Shown: positions 28,401 through 37,383, counted from the stretch's first letter. The stretch: DNA of 64,000 nt from CBDCZY01 sp965224745 (GCA_965224745.1 CBDCZY010000010.1:310001-374000); one strand, 5' to 3'. Translations and numbers: made by a program. The notes: generated by a model not told the origin, from the letters alone.

Positions 28401-29053
28401 GAGGCTTGGTATTACCGGATGAATTTATTTCAGTAGCGGAAGAAACAGGGTTAATTTTACAGATCGGAGAATGGGTCTTAAAGACTGCCTGTCAACAATT
28501 GAGTATTTGGGGTAAACGATATCCACATTCATCATTCCATCTGGCAGTTAATGTAAGCCCTCATCAATTTCGAATGGCCGATTTCGCTTCCCAAATTTAT
28601 CAGGTTATCCGGCAATCCGAAATTGATCCATTGCGTCTGACCCTGGAGGTAACTGAAGGAGTCGTTATCAACGACATTAAAGACACTGCCAAAAAGATGA
28701 TAACCCTAAAAAAGATGGGGATACGTTTTTCCATCGATGATTTTGGTACGGGCTATTCATCGCTCACGTATCTTAAACGTTTGCCGGTTGATCAATTAAA
28801 AATTGATCAAGCATTTGTTCGTGATATCAGCCATGACCCGAATGACGAAGCAATCGTAGAAACCATTATAACCATGGCAAAAATATTGGGTATGGATGTT
28901 ATCGCTGAGGGTGTCGAGAAAAAAGAGCACGTAACCTTTCTTACAGAAAAAGGCTGTAAGGTATTCCAGGGATATTATTTCGATAAACCGTTAAGTTCTG
29001 AGAACCTTGCTGATAAACTGGAAAAATATTATCAGCTTGATCTTGCCCATTAG
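25403..29053 (+). CDS. membrane-bound multi-PAS GGDEF-EAL protein
   Basis: A 1216-aa cyclic-di-GMP enzyme. The start is TTG with AAAGGAG 7 nt upstream. The order is a TM helix (about 10-30), a periplasmic sensor region (30-185), a second TM (about 187-210), a HAMP-like segment (210-255), four PAS domains (about 265-380, 395-510, 520-635 and 645-765), GGDEF (active-site GGDEF intact at 858-862) and EAL (E990-A-L in VEALLRWQHP, with DDFGTGYSSL and a Lys-Ile-Asp following). Both active sites look complete, so it could make or degrade c-di-GMP depending on PAS input. It is transcribed alone. Confidence 0.93.
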   Translation: MKRLQRLPLQRLLPLVVLALYILMLGSMMIYQNYAQIDKLERNSMVGIKQRLAVLQGELETAIAEKQRKYAERTISALGMINEVRSLSVLDENGRIFMATNSKWKGELARNHISSFNIESYQQVMEKILPISLLTDNRLSIQSYYPIKIDLKPGQKSLPSIGLIYLEFDLSAARKVIREEILAESAIFGIVGLLFMGLLITILNFMVGRPLQHISFATQRLASGKHGIQLDLGGWGELAQLAESFNHMSTQIETNVEALRSSKRHFATTFDSIGDAVIATDKVGRITSINPVAAKMTGWSVEEAKGKPIDNVFNVIDVQASYPDDNPIRQVARSGNIIEFSGQTTLIAREGKEYQIADSVAPILSDAGEISGVVIIFRNITTEYALNSKLSQSEERFRNLVETTSDWIWEVNCNAIYTYVSPHCHEILGYDPDELIGKTPFDLMSNEESKRVKKKFAEIVKEERAFVNLENTNLHKKGHAVILETSGVPYFDQNGQLLGYRGVDQDITQRKQVEEALTVTSHSYKTLIDYAPEALAILDLDDNLFQDANENAIKLFGMTREEFFKCSPVDISPPFQANGQDTVAAVQDHLAEIENGGQTTFEWLHHNAQGELLSCEVRLVKLPTTRRNLVRCSVIDISDRKKTEAALAESEQRFRQLFEKIPNIAVQGYNQDRVVIFWNKASERLYGYSKEEAVGAKLEQLIIPVDMVDNVKQAIQQWLSDDVPIQSSELDLRHKDGSQVPVYSSHIMLDNNAGEPEMYCIDIDLTERRKAQAEIEQLAYFDMLTNLPNRRLLLDRINEEIAVAERHLIHGAILYLDLDNFKTINDSLGHSAGDALLQKVATLMENQLRSEDTVARLGGDEFVVLLKELDETAETAVNEALLVAEKIQASFSRPIAIDENELYVTTSIGISLFSTDNNIADDVLNQADTAMYRAKEKGRNNIRFFESSMQAAADARLMMEKDLRQAIVREEFCLHYQIQVDVKGKIVGVEALLRWQHPNRGLVLPDEFISVAEETGLILQIGEWVLKTACQQLSIWGKRYPHSSFHLAVNVSPHQFRMADFASQIYQVIRQSEIDPLRLTLEVTEGVVINDIKDTAKKMITLKKMGIRFSIDDFGTGYSSLTYLKRLPVDQLKIDQAFVRDISHDPNDEAIVETIITMAKILGMDVIAEGVEKKEHVTFLTEKGCKVFQGYYFDKPLSSENLADKLEKYYQLDLAH

Positions 29054-29197
29054 CTCAGGGTATGTGATGCAAGATAGGTGAAAGGTTTTGATAATCACTT
29101 GAAGCCTCAACCATATTTCTCTAGTGTTAGGCGAACTACATTGCAAAACTTTAAAGTGATATTATAAATCACATACCTTGCATCACACTAATAACCA

Positions 29198-29584
29198 CTA
29201 ATAAGAACTTTTAGGTTCGATGATCGCATCGCCAGCCACATTAGTTGAAACTGGGGTTAATAATAAGGTGAATGGAGGAAATACGAACCACCAATTCGTT
29301 TTATCTGACTGCACAATTCTAACTTGTGAAGCGCCATCTTCCTTGGCTGCAGTAGTAAAATCAGCAACGGTTTGCTCAATACTGGCATCACCGATAAGCG
29401 GGTACAAACCAAACAAAAAATGTAACGCGTATTTGGATGTGTTCAGATGATAGGCCTCTCCGTCAGGAGTGGTTAAACCACTAAAATCCTTGGCGTGTTT
29501 GGTCGTTGCACAACCTGACAGAAAAACAGCTGCAATCATGACAAGAATTTTTAGATTACTTGGTAAAAATAAATTTTTCATCAA
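29198..29584 (-). CDS. small outer-membrane-type lipoprotein
   Basis: A 128-aa protein with a lipoprotein signal peptide; the lipobox LSGC places the lipidated Cys at residue 25, followed by ATTKHAKD. Asp is absent at +2, so sorting to the outer membrane is expected. The mature part ends with a hydrophobic FVFPPFTLLLTP stretch and has no motif I can name. It is convergent with the GGDEF-EAL gene. Confidence 0.7.
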   Translation of the reverse strand: MMKNLFLPSNLKILVMIAAVFLSGCATTKHAKDFSGLTTPDGEAYHLNTSKYALHFLFGLYPLIGDASIEQTVADFTTAAKEDGASQVRIVQSDKTNWWFVFPPFTLLLTPVSTNVAGDAIIEPKSSY

Positions 29585-29726
29585 ACGTTTCCCCTTAATT
29601 TCTGTTAGTTAATTCATGCCTCAAGATCAAATAATTAAATCATTTTCTTATTTATTATCATTAAGTTAATTTATCTTGCGGCTAACATCATACCAGAATG
29701 AAAAAGTGGTTGATACGAAATGAGAT

Positions 29727-30253
29727 CTAAAAGGTTGGCGCAAAGTAATAATGTCCGGATAGACCCAAGTTAAAATGTTGTTGATAGTCTTCCAGCAACT
29801 GAATTAATTGACAATCATCACAGCTCACACCCATTTGGTTAAGCATTTGATACGCGCTTACTTTATTCCTTGTTAGTTCTACGACTGCCGATCCCGATAT
29901 CAATAAAATCTTATTCGCATTTTTAACATCGCGGGATAAGTTAGCCAATAGTTGATCAGTTTTTGGGGCGATAGGCCATGCAGCAGTAACCTTTCCAAAG
30001 CACTCAATCACATGTCTCGACAATCATCGGTAGAATTAATCATTATTATGTCAATATTTGACATTGATACTATCGAAGCAGAAATAGCGGGTAAGCGCGC
30101 ATCACAAAAAAGCGTTACTTCAATATCATCGATTCCCCACAAATCCCGCACCAAACCATCTCGTAGCATTTGACCTTCACAAGCCAATGAGTCAGGGATG
30201 ATAGTGCGGTTTAAACCACCGCCCGTGATCTATTCAAAAACCAAACTTTTCAT
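29727..30253 (-). pseudogene. ATP-grasp protein of methanopterin-type C1 clusters, broken
   Basis: Read from the ATG at 30253 the frame is MKSLVFE, then TAG, then ITGGGLNRTIIPDSLACEGQ and LRDGLVRDLWGIDDIEVTLF. The expected eighth residue is Trp, so TGG has become amber TAG (30230-30232). Near 30010 the frame shifts and continues as AAWPIAPKTDQLLANLSRDV to a stop at 29727. The pattern (V-x-E-W-I-T-G-G-G start, A-P-E/K-T-D segment) matches ATP-grasp proteins encoded with tetrahydromethanopterin genes in methylotrophs. The ATP-grasp core and C-terminus are gone. Assignment rests on memory of that family. Confidence 0.6.
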
Positions 30254-30265
30254 GCACTATGCAAC

Positions 30266-30435
30266 TTAATTCTACTTTGTCAGATTACATCATTCATTTT
30301 TTAAGATCGTCATTCCGGCAGGGATTGCCGGAATCCAGACTTCATGGATGAATTTCAGCTTGCCATCCGTGGCGCTGGATACCCGTTCCCGACGAGTATG
30401 ACGGTCTTATTGTTAATCTGACAAAGTAGAATTAA
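30266..30435. repeat. 170-bp MITE-like element with perfect 22-bp inverted ends
   Basis: Positions 30266-30287 (TTAATTCTACTTTGTCAG...) and 30414-30435 (...CTGACAAAGTAGAATTAA) are exact reverse complements over 22 bp. The interior holds a hairpin around CCGGCAGGGATTGCCGG and a GGATACCCGTTCCCGACGAG stretch known from dispersed repeats of the TCATTCCGGC type. No coding capacity. It lies 12 bp upstream of the start codon of the dead ATP-grasp gene. Confidence 0.8.
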
Positions 30436-30568
30436 TTCCTGTTATAGATTTAAAAGAGGGTTAAGTGCTACCTGCAAAGACGAATTCCCAAGCAATTCAA
30501 CAGATATTTTCCCAGCGTTTTTCTTGATGTTTCAGGTCAATGCCTTTCTTTAGATAATAAACATTTTC

Positions 30569-32589
30569 GTATCCCCTATAAATCTTAGGGCATGGTCTCA
30601 ATCATCGCCTCACAACCTGAACTCTTTTCACGAATCAGCTGAGCAAGAGAAGGCAATTTAAACTCACCACTGACCCTGTCCCGAATATAGTCGTACGTTC
30701 TAACACCTAGTTTTTTCGCGGTTTGACTAAGGGTCATAAAGGTGTCTTTCACCTCGGTGCCCGCGTCTGACATGGTATGCAAACTGACATCCCTTTCCCG
30801 TGCTTGCACACGGGCAGCTAATTCGGAGGCATTGTTATGCAACGGTAATTCCGGGTCGTCAAGCAACCGAAGCAATGCGTCCTGTTTCGCCCGTGTTTTG
30901 GCGATGCGCTCATCCAGTTGTGCATAACCCGTTTGCGTTGAAAACAGCGCGTCAAACGCCTTTGAAAGTAGGTTGGCCTGTTGGTCATCCGGAGCCTGTT
31001 TGTAAGCCTTTAGCCGATGATAGAAAAGCCAGTATTGGGTCAGAAATTTATCCAGTGACATTTTGTGTTGCGGAACAATCGGCCGTAGCTTTTTATAATG
31101 CCTGCCATCATGTATCCAGCACAAGGCGATATGCCGAGTGAGTAACTTGAATTGTGGTGCATCATCGCAGACCAGCGTTTCAATCACGGGGATCGTTGTC
31201 TGTTCCCGGTAAGCCGCGATGGCACAGGCCTCCTTGATGCGTGTCCGCTGTTGCGGGCCAGGCTTGAGGGTATCCAGCAGAGCATCAAAAGTGCTTTCGT
31301 CAAAGCAGACGCCTTTTTCCAACCGTTTATCCACGGCCTTGCGTATTTTATTAGACAGTTGAAAGCCCTCGAGCAGGCCAATGGCCTGCGTGTTATAAAG
31401 AAACTGGCGCGGCGCAAAGTTCCTGAACACATCCAGCACCGTCAGACGATCTTTGTGCGGGGTGGTGAAATAGGCCGAGTAAAAGGGATTACAGAGAATT
31501 TGCGTGTAATGGTTTTCGCCCTTGACACGGGCGCTGGTGTCATCGGTCTGCTGATATGTCGTACTCGCCAGCCCAGCCTCAACAATGTCAGATTTTTCCT
31601 GATGAAAATCGGCGTAGCCTGTTGTCCACTGATTGGAAAGATACGCCGATGAAATTTCGATGCCAAAATTCTGAAAGAAGTCCAGAATACAGCTTTCCGA
31701 CAGATTGCATTCGGATTTTAACAGCGGAATCAGGGAGCGGATACCGACGCCAAATTCACCTTTCCCCGCCACATCGGCCGGAAGTTGACCCAGAAAGGTC
31801 TTCCCCTGTGATGGCGAGTAATACACCTCACGCCGATATTTGACATTGTTCGTGATGATCTTGATGTCCTGAATGACGACATCTGAATAGCCTTTAAATC
31901 GAGCATCCGTTGGCAGGACATTTTTGTTGACGGGACAAACCTGCTCTCGGTCAATTTTCACCTTGGTCAATTTGCCCTCGCGTTGACGTTTCTTAGGGTT
32001 GTTTTTTTCATCGGCCTCAGGGTCACCGCCCACTTGACGTTCCTTTTCGGACGAGTGATCAGCGGATTCTTTTGTACGGTTACCCTTGATATTCGGCTTG
32101 CCCTGTTCACCTTTCAAGCGGTTGATTTCATCTTTGAGCTGCTGGTTTTCTTCTCTGAACGCCTCATTTTCACCATAAAGCGTTTCTACCAAGTTAAGCA
32201 GTCCATTCACCAGGGATTTTATCTGAGGATCAGGGATGGAGGCCACATCTACTTGCAACGCTTCGATGGCCGACTCAATAGTGTTTCTGTTCAACGATAC
32301 TTTAGAGGTCTTATGAAGTATAAGCCTATTATATCGTTGGTTTTTTAGGTCAGATTTTTGCCCATACAATGCGATTAATGGGGGTTGGTAATATTGGCGA
32401 AAAGGAATTAGCAAAGCGTTGCGAAAGGGTCTCCAGTCGCTTCACAAATGGACAAACAACCCGAAACAGGGTGTGGCGGAAATGAACATTGAAAACACAG
32501 TTTGTGTCCAAAACCTTGTCAAGTGTTTTTTTACTTTTATGGCATGTTTTTTCTGGATGGTCTGTTGCCCTAGAATTTATAGGGGATAC
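30569..32589 (-). mobile_element. IS66-family element with a single transposase gene
   Basis: The 2021-bp element has inverted ends starting GTATCCCCTATAAAT (two mismatches over about 24 bp) and is flanked by an 8-bp target duplication ACATTTTC (30561-30568 and 32590-32597), the length typical of IS66. No tnpA or tnpB helper genes are present. I cannot identify a gene disrupted by the insertion. Confidence 0.9.
30585..32414 (-). CDS. IS66-family transposase
   Basis: Up to 609 aa; the first 40 residues are unusual, and translation may instead begin near SLNRNTIESAIEALQ. A coiled coil (about 75-110, LYGENEAFREENQQLKDEIN) is followed by the catalytic domain with QQTDDTSARV, ALCWIHDGRHYKKL and the LHNNASELAARVQARERDVS block that carries the last acidic residue. 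The gene appears intact. It fills almost the whole element. Confidence 0.9.
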   Translation of the reverse strand: MLIPFRQYYQPPLIALYGQKSDLKNQRYNRLILHKTSKVSLNRNTIESAIEALQVDVASIPDPQIKSLVNGLLNLVETLYGENEAFREENQQLKDEINRLKGEQGKPNIKGNRTKESADHSSEKERQVGGDPEADEKNNPKKRQREGKLTKVKIDREQVCPVNKNVLPTDARFKGYSDVVIQDIKIITNNVKYRREVYYSPSQGKTFLGQLPADVAGKGEFGVGIRSLIPLLKSECNLSESCILDFFQNFGIEISSAYLSNQWTTGYADFHQEKSDIVEAGLASTTYQQTDDTSARVKGENHYTQILCNPFYSAYFTTPHKDRLTVLDVFRNFAPRQFLYNTQAIGLLEGFQLSNKIRKAVDKRLEKGVCFDESTFDALLDTLKPGPQQRTRIKEACAIAAYREQTTIPVIETLVCDDAPQFKLLTRHIALCWIHDGRHYKKLRPIVPQHKMSLDKFLTQYWLFYHRLKAYKQAPDDQQANLLSKAFDALFSTQTGYAQLDERIAKTRAKQDALLRLLDDPELPLHNNASELAARVQARERDVSLHTMSDAGTEVKDTFMTLSQTAKKLGVRTYDYIRDRVSGEFKLPSLAQLIREKSSGCEAMIETMP

Positions 32590-32597
32590 ACATTTTC

Positions 32598-33155
32598 TAT
32601 AAACCCGTTTAGTCGGTGGGTTCTCCCAGGGAATCTCAAAATTGTCTCAAACCAACTATCAGAATGCGCATCTTTTCTAGCGTTGTATGGATGGTTTTTA
32701 GTGGGGACGCTATGTATTTATTATTTCTGTGACCTAAGTCTCAATGTTAATATTTTCTTTTGAGCACTGCTCCTCAGTTTTTTTTATCAAAGGGTCTAAC
32801 ATGCAAGTTACTGGAACTGCATTCTGCTAACCAGTCATTCTGGATAATGAAATCACTGGATATCAAGCTAAGGAAAGCCATGTCACATCACATTCTGAAT
32901 ATCGTCGGCGTAATAACAAGCAAATTATTGCTCATGGCAGCGCCTACCATTTCGCGAGCTACCACAAGCTCACCACAAATTGTGGATGGGTATTTTACCT
33001 GTTTTCCTTTTTCCAGAGATGTAAGACCGTGCGACAGAATTAATCCTAACGGTCGAAAATTCGTGTTCTTTTAAACTCTAAAAGCTTCATAAACCAAGAG
33101 AACGGTTTTCAGTCCGAAGCTGTTGATTTTCTCAGTTAATTTTAAGGTCAAAATT
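32598..33155. other. region without a supported gene
   Basis: Several short frames exist but none has family resemblance. One from the ATG at 32880 (MSHHILNIVGVITSKLLLMA...) has a signal-like start and ends at 33074, but nothing else supports it. The promoter of the repeat protein that follows should lie in the last part. Confidence 0.3.
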
Positions 33156-35549
33156 ATGAAAAAATTATCAATTTTCAAGAAAAGCATTATTTCGAAATTA
33201 AGATCCCAATACCGAACCGAGGTACCGCCGAACGAGCTTGGTAGCAGGGCTGTTGCTATTGTTGGCATGATCCTGGTATCGGCCTCTGCGATGGCAGAAC
33301 TATCTACCGCTTGCGACCCCAACGCTCCAGATGCCACAGTCATCATGGGAACTGAAGGGAGAGACTTCCTGAGAGGTACCTCTGGTGACGATGTCATCAT
33401 TGGTCTTGGTGGCAACGATACCATTTTAGGATTCGGTGGTAACGACTGCATCGAAGGCGGTGAGGGTAATGACCTTATCTTTGGACGCGGAGGAGATGAT
33501 CAACTCATTGGCGGTCCCGGCAATGATCGGATTTTTAGTAGTGGTGGGGCCGATATGGTTACCGGCGGCGCTGGAGACGATCAAATTTTTGGTGGCGCTG
33601 GCAATGACGAAATTGACGGCAATGACGGCGAGAACAAGATTAGCGGAGGGCCAGGTATGGATGCTTGTGCAAATGGCATTCTTTCATCGTGTGAGAAAGA
33701 TATAGTCCCCCCTATCATGATGTCTCAATCCATTGTGTCGGGTCGTGTGTTTGAAGCTGATGGATCAGCAGTGCCTGGTGTATCGATTTCTGCATTTAAG
33801 AATGGTGAGCCTTTTTCTTTTCCAAAGGATGAATCTCCAATCCAGTCCAGTGATGACGGCAGCTTTGAAATATTTTTAGCCACTGAAGAAGAAGTGACGT
33901 TGAAATTTGATGCAGATGGTTTTGCAACTCAAATATTACCTGTAAAAGCACCCGCCTTAGAGGACGGTAAGGTGAGCCTTGATGTCATGATGATTGCCCG
34001 GGGCGATCCCCAAACCGTAAATGCAATTGATGGAGGAACAATCACAGGTACAGATGGGGCAGCTATTACCATCGCAACAGACAGTTTTGTTGATGAAGCA
34101 GGAAATCCACTTCTTGATGGTGATACTATCGTTCTCACTGTTACACCAGTGGATATCTCCACTCCAGCGGGCATTGCAAGCTTTCCTGGTGAGTTTTCAG
34201 GTGTTGCCGAAGACGAAACCACAGAGTCTCCGATAGTGAGCTATGGTGCGGTTGAATATGATTTGACACTAGAAGGAACGGGTGAAAAAGTACAACTTGC
34301 AGGAAATCAAACGTCCGATATTCTGATTCCGCTCTACAATAAAGAGAAATTGGAAGAAGGTGGGGGGGACTACGCAGTTGGTGACACTATTGCCCTGTGG
34401 TCATTAAATGAATTAATCGGTATTTGGCAACAAGAAGGAACGGGTACCGTTGTGGAGTCTGATGCCTCGCCAACCGGTCTTGCACTGCAAGCCACTGTTT
34501 CGCACTTTACTTGGTGGAATTGTGATGTCTCCATTAATGCTGCCAGAGCCTTGGTTACAGTTCTTGGTGAACAGCAAGGTACAGCTTTGATAAAAGCAAG
34601 AACCACAGGTAATATAGGAGGTCGACCAACACTTGTAGATGCACTGATTAATGTTGGTGAAACCTCACGTCCACTGCCTGTGCCAAGTAATGTAGAAACC
34701 TGTTTCTGGGCAGAACTTAATTTTATCGATGGTAGTCAAGGTATTACCGAAGAAAAATGCTTTACTCCATCGTCTTCCCTGAGCTTTCCTGTAGAACTTG
34801 GTATTGCCTCCGATGACCCTTTAGCTATTACTGCAACTCCAGTAAGTATTGCCTCTGAAACTATTATAGGGGTTAAAAACCGCAAAATCGAAATAATAAA
34901 ATTACGGTCTTTGTCTATTGAAACCGAGGTTAGCTATGTAATAAGTAATGACACACCACTTCCTAACGGAATGGGTCTTACGTCAACAAGTGCAACAGGA
35001 GCAATAATTTCAGGAATTCCCTCTGAGGCAAGTGACTTTAGAGTTGATATTATAGCGACAGATTCTGATGACAATACCGACGCTATAATTCTCAATTATT
35101 CTATCCTTGATGAAGGATTACAACCGCCCATATGGCAAGATGATACTGCTGTTATGAGCAATTTTATGAATCGGTCTGATGCAATAATTTATTGTGGAGG
35201 ATTAGAGATTGATGGGCGTATGGACTGGAAATTGCCAACGAGAGATTATTTCTTTGATATGTGCAAAGTAGCACCATCTTGGATTAATAACTCACCCACT
35301 GGCGAATATTGGTTCGCTGATGGAGATGGTAATAACGCTTACGTCTTTTCTTATCAAATCATTGATATCCCCATGCCCGTCCCCATCTTTGACCCCGATA
35401 CAGATGAGTTTATCGGTGATGAATTCTTTCCTTTCCTTACGAATGATTTCATGGAGATTCCCGTGGATGAATCCGATAGCGCAGGTGTTCGTTGTGTTAT
35501 AGGTGAACCTACTCCACCCAATTTACAGGATTCTAACTGTCCTTTCTGA
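33156..35549 (+). CDS. exported calcium-repeat protein with regulatory-like and DUF1566-like domains
   Basis: A 797-aa protein starting at the ATG at 33156. A basic N-terminus with a hydrophobic stretch (AVAIVGMILVSASAMA) suggests export. Residues about 60-175 hold six or more RTX nonapeptides of the GGxGxDxhx type (for example GLGGNDTIL, GGEGNDLIF, GGAGDDQIF), which bind Ca2+. Next comes a carboxypeptidase-regulatory-like beta domain (about 190-280, SGRVFEADGSAVPGVSISAF), a long beta-rich region, a putative Ig-like segment (about 590-650) and a C-terminal DUF1566/Lcl-like domain (DGRMDWKLPTRDYFFDMC). RTX repeats are usually C-terminal in type I secreted proteins; here they are N-terminal and no secretion genes adjoin. 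Role unknown, surface adhesion possible. Confidence 0.8.
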   Translation: MKKLSIFKKSIISKLRSQYRTEVPPNELGSRAVAIVGMILVSASAMAELSTACDPNAPDATVIMGTEGRDFLRGTSGDDVIIGLGGNDTILGFGGNDCIEGGEGNDLIFGRGGDDQLIGGPGNDRIFSSGGADMVTGGAGDDQIFGGAGNDEIDGNDGENKISGGPGMDACANGILSSCEKDIVPPIMMSQSIVSGRVFEADGSAVPGVSISAFKNGEPFSFPKDESPIQSSDDGSFEIFLATEEEVTLKFDADGFATQILPVKAPALEDGKVSLDVMMIARGDPQTVNAIDGGTITGTDGAAITIATDSFVDEAGNPLLDGDTIVLTVTPVDISTPAGIASFPGEFSGVAEDETTESPIVSYGAVEYDLTLEGTGEKVQLAGNQTSDILIPLYNKEKLEEGGGDYAVGDTIALWSLNELIGIWQQEGTGTVVESDASPTGLALQATVSHFTWWNCDVSINAARALVTVLGEQQGTALIKARTTGNIGGRPTLVDALINVGETSRPLPVPSNVETCFWAELNFIDGSQGITEEKCFTPSSSLSFPVELGIASDDPLAITATPVSIASETIIGVKNRKIEIIKLRSLSIETEVSYVISNDTPLPNGMGLTSTSATGAIISGIPSEASDFRVDIIATDSDDNTDAIILNYSILDEGLQPPIWQDDTAVMSNFMNRSDAIIYCGGLEIDGRMDWKLPTRDYFFDMCKVAPSWINNSPTGEYWFADGDGNNAYVFSYQIIDIPMPVPIFDPDTDEFIGDEFFPFLTNDFMEIPVDESDSAGVRCVIGEPTPPNLQDSNCPF

Positions 35550-35553
35550 TTAT

Positions 35554-35578
35554 CATTCCCACGCTCGGCGTGGGAATG
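35554..35578. repeat. dispersed-type palindrome
   Basis: Perfect 11-bp arms CATTCCCACGC and GCGTGGGAATG around TCG, 5 nt after the stop of the repeat-protein gene. This is a widespread dispersed palindrome in Gammaproteobacteria and may also act as a transcription stop. Confidence 0.7.
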
Positions 35579-36549
35579 CAGCCAGGTAGGGCGGGGGCCA
35601 ATCTACCGGACAGGCTCTGATTAACTATCAGTCCTCAGGGTGGGACGGCCTCCCAATAAACCGGAAAAGCTTACTCGATATTTCTTTGCAAGAGTTTATT
35701 CATTTTGATCATACAAGGGTGGGCATGGTGTTTATGCCCACCCTACGGACTGTGAAAGTATTCAAGATTTAGTACGTTCACAGTCTCCTCCACTTCAAGT
35801 ATTTAGAATTTTTTTAGTCAAAATTATTTCTCATCAGTAAACTACCGCTAAACAGGAGAAGTGCGCGCGGGGTCGGGTCTAGACTTGTAGCCTAAAAACC
35901 TAGACCTGAACATTCCGCTCGGATTTCAGGAATTTACCCAACTTGGTTTTAGTATTAAGAATTTTAATCTCAAAATATTTTATATCAGTGCTTGACCCCT
36001 TTCCTTCGCGTGGCGAAAATAGTCATACCGTTCAGTAGCGTAACCGGGAAAATCCCAAATAATCTGGTTGCCTTAGAACGTGCTCAATCCGCGATCTCAG
36101 ACCGAATTATACCTAAGCCTCCAGAGGATCGGTGGTTTCACCGCTGACCCAAGTTACGGTGGTGCGTGAAAGCACCTTCTGGAAATTGTCCCAGAACGAT
36201 GGAATAATAATCAAGGCCTACACAGAGCAAAAGATGACCTCAGATAAATCGGCCTTTACACACAAAGAGAATGGGGTAAGGCGCAACGGCGCAAATATCT
36301 ATCCGGCTATTTTCTTTTCTTGCCGAGAACCCTTCTATTGCAGCCGAACGACAAGAATTCTTTCCCATTGTCCGTATTCATCAGCATGAAAGTCATTTAA
36401 TCGTTTACATGATTGATGACATTGGAATTTTTATTGTACGGGTGCTTCATCAAAGTGTCGATATAGACCTGCATTTGTAGGTTCTAACCCGCAAACAAAG
36501 AAAAGGGATCTACTAATAAATAATGCCTTTCATCTTCGTAGATAAAAAA
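35579..36549. other. 1-kb region with repeats but no supported gene
   Basis: It contains a hairpin with 10-bp arms GGGTGGGCAT/ATGCCCACCC (35717-35743) and an imperfect inverted pair GGTCTAGACTTGT/AACCTAGACC near 35877-35915, both of dispersed-repeat character. A frame at 36132-36389 shows no family features. The stretch looks like accumulated mobile-element debris between two cargo genes. Confidence 0.4.
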
Positions 36550-36951
36550 CTAGCGTATAAGGTGTATCTGGCTTTTGATTTCTAGTTCCCCCCAAACGCG
36601 ATCTGCTGTGATGATTTTGGTTTTTAAACGTAGCCCTGTCGCTAAACATGCCCTATCAGCTAAAGAGAGTCCTAAACTTTTACAGCCTGGCCATAACGAA
36701 GCACTAATCCTTCCATCATCTTCTGTAAAATCAATAACTCTCAACCCTAAAGCATTCAGGTAAGCCGCTATCTTCTCAACTTCACTACCAGAGTTGCTTA
36801 ACTTCTGTAATACTTCTGACCAGTTGACTGATGATATAACACATCGGTCTATATGCTTTTTAACATATTCGGCTCCTTGTTCATTCTGAATGGCCGCAAG
36901 AACAGCAGATGCATCAATCACCCATTTTTCTTTGCTCACTGTCTCACGCAT
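36550..36951 (-). CDS. VapC-type PIN-domain toxin
   Basis: A 133-aa PIN protein: the first acid is in WVIDASAVLAAI, Glu in SVNWSEVLQKL, then Asp in LSLADRACLATG and ITADRVWGEL, all placed as in VapC ribonucleases. It overlaps the upstream AbrB-type antitoxin gene by 8 nt, so the two are translationally coupled. It is of a different subfamily from the PIN toxin at 19164. Confidence 0.88.
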   Translation of the reverse strand: MRETVSKEKWVIDASAVLAAIQNEQGAEYVKKHIDRCVISSVNWSEVLQKLSNSGSEVEKIAAYLNALGLRVIDFTEDDGRISASLWPGCKSLGLSLADRACLATGLRLKTKIITADRVWGELEIKSQIHLIR

Positions 36952-37195
36952 TTTCCCTTTTTGCTGCCTCCCTGCGGTCGTTAATTAATTCTTCAGCCAA
37001 ATCGATTGCATCATGAGTTTTGTTACACGCTTGATGAATAGATTGCCAGAGTCGTTGTTTAGATTCCATTATCAGTCGTCCATTTTCCACCCACGCGACA
37101 AGTTGTGCGCCTGGTTCTATCGCAAGTTGATGTCGCAAATTTGCTGGAATAACTATTCTGCCTTGTTTGCCAACAGATAATTCTGTGGTTTGCAT
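36944..37195 (-). CDS. AbrB/MazE-type antitoxin
   Basis: An 83-aa protein with an N-terminal SpoVT-AbrB swapped-hairpin DNA-binding domain (LSVGKQGRIVIPANLRHQLA) and a charged C-terminal tail that should bind the PIN toxin encoded next. It is expected to repress its own promoter at the inverted repeat directly upstream. Confidence 0.88.
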   Translation of the reverse strand: MQTTELSVGKQGRIVIPANLRHQLAIEPGAQLVAWVENGRLIMESKQRLWQSIHQACNKTHDAIDLAEELINDRREAAKRENA

Positions 37196-37218
37196 GTGTA
37201 AACCCTCAGGAATGAATA

Positions 37219-37254
37219 TGCCACAATTATACTTTTAATGTGGCACATTACCAA
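37219..37254 (-). promoter_or_regulatory. promoter and operator of the AbrB/PIN pair
   Basis: On the minus strand: -35 TTGGTA (37249-37254), a 17-bp spacer and a perfect -10 TATAAT (37226-37231). The inverted repeat TGCCACA/TGTGGCA (37219-37225 and 37239-37245) covers the -10 region, the expected place for an autorepressor site. Confidence 0.7.
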
Positions 37255-37383
37255 ATTTAAAAAACCTAAATCATAATTATGAAGTGTAGTTGGTGATGAC
37301 GGAATGCGTTATCACTTTTCCGCCCTACGGGCTATTGCAAAGGCACTTGGAGTTGGCATTGTTGGTGTTATTTTAACGATGAT

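Noticed and set aside
31152..32348. Plus-strand frames of 95-166 codons
   Set aside because: They are antisense shadows of the IS66-family transposase gene.
36132..36389. 85-codon plus-strand frame
   Set aside because: No similarity to known families and placed in repeat-rich debris.
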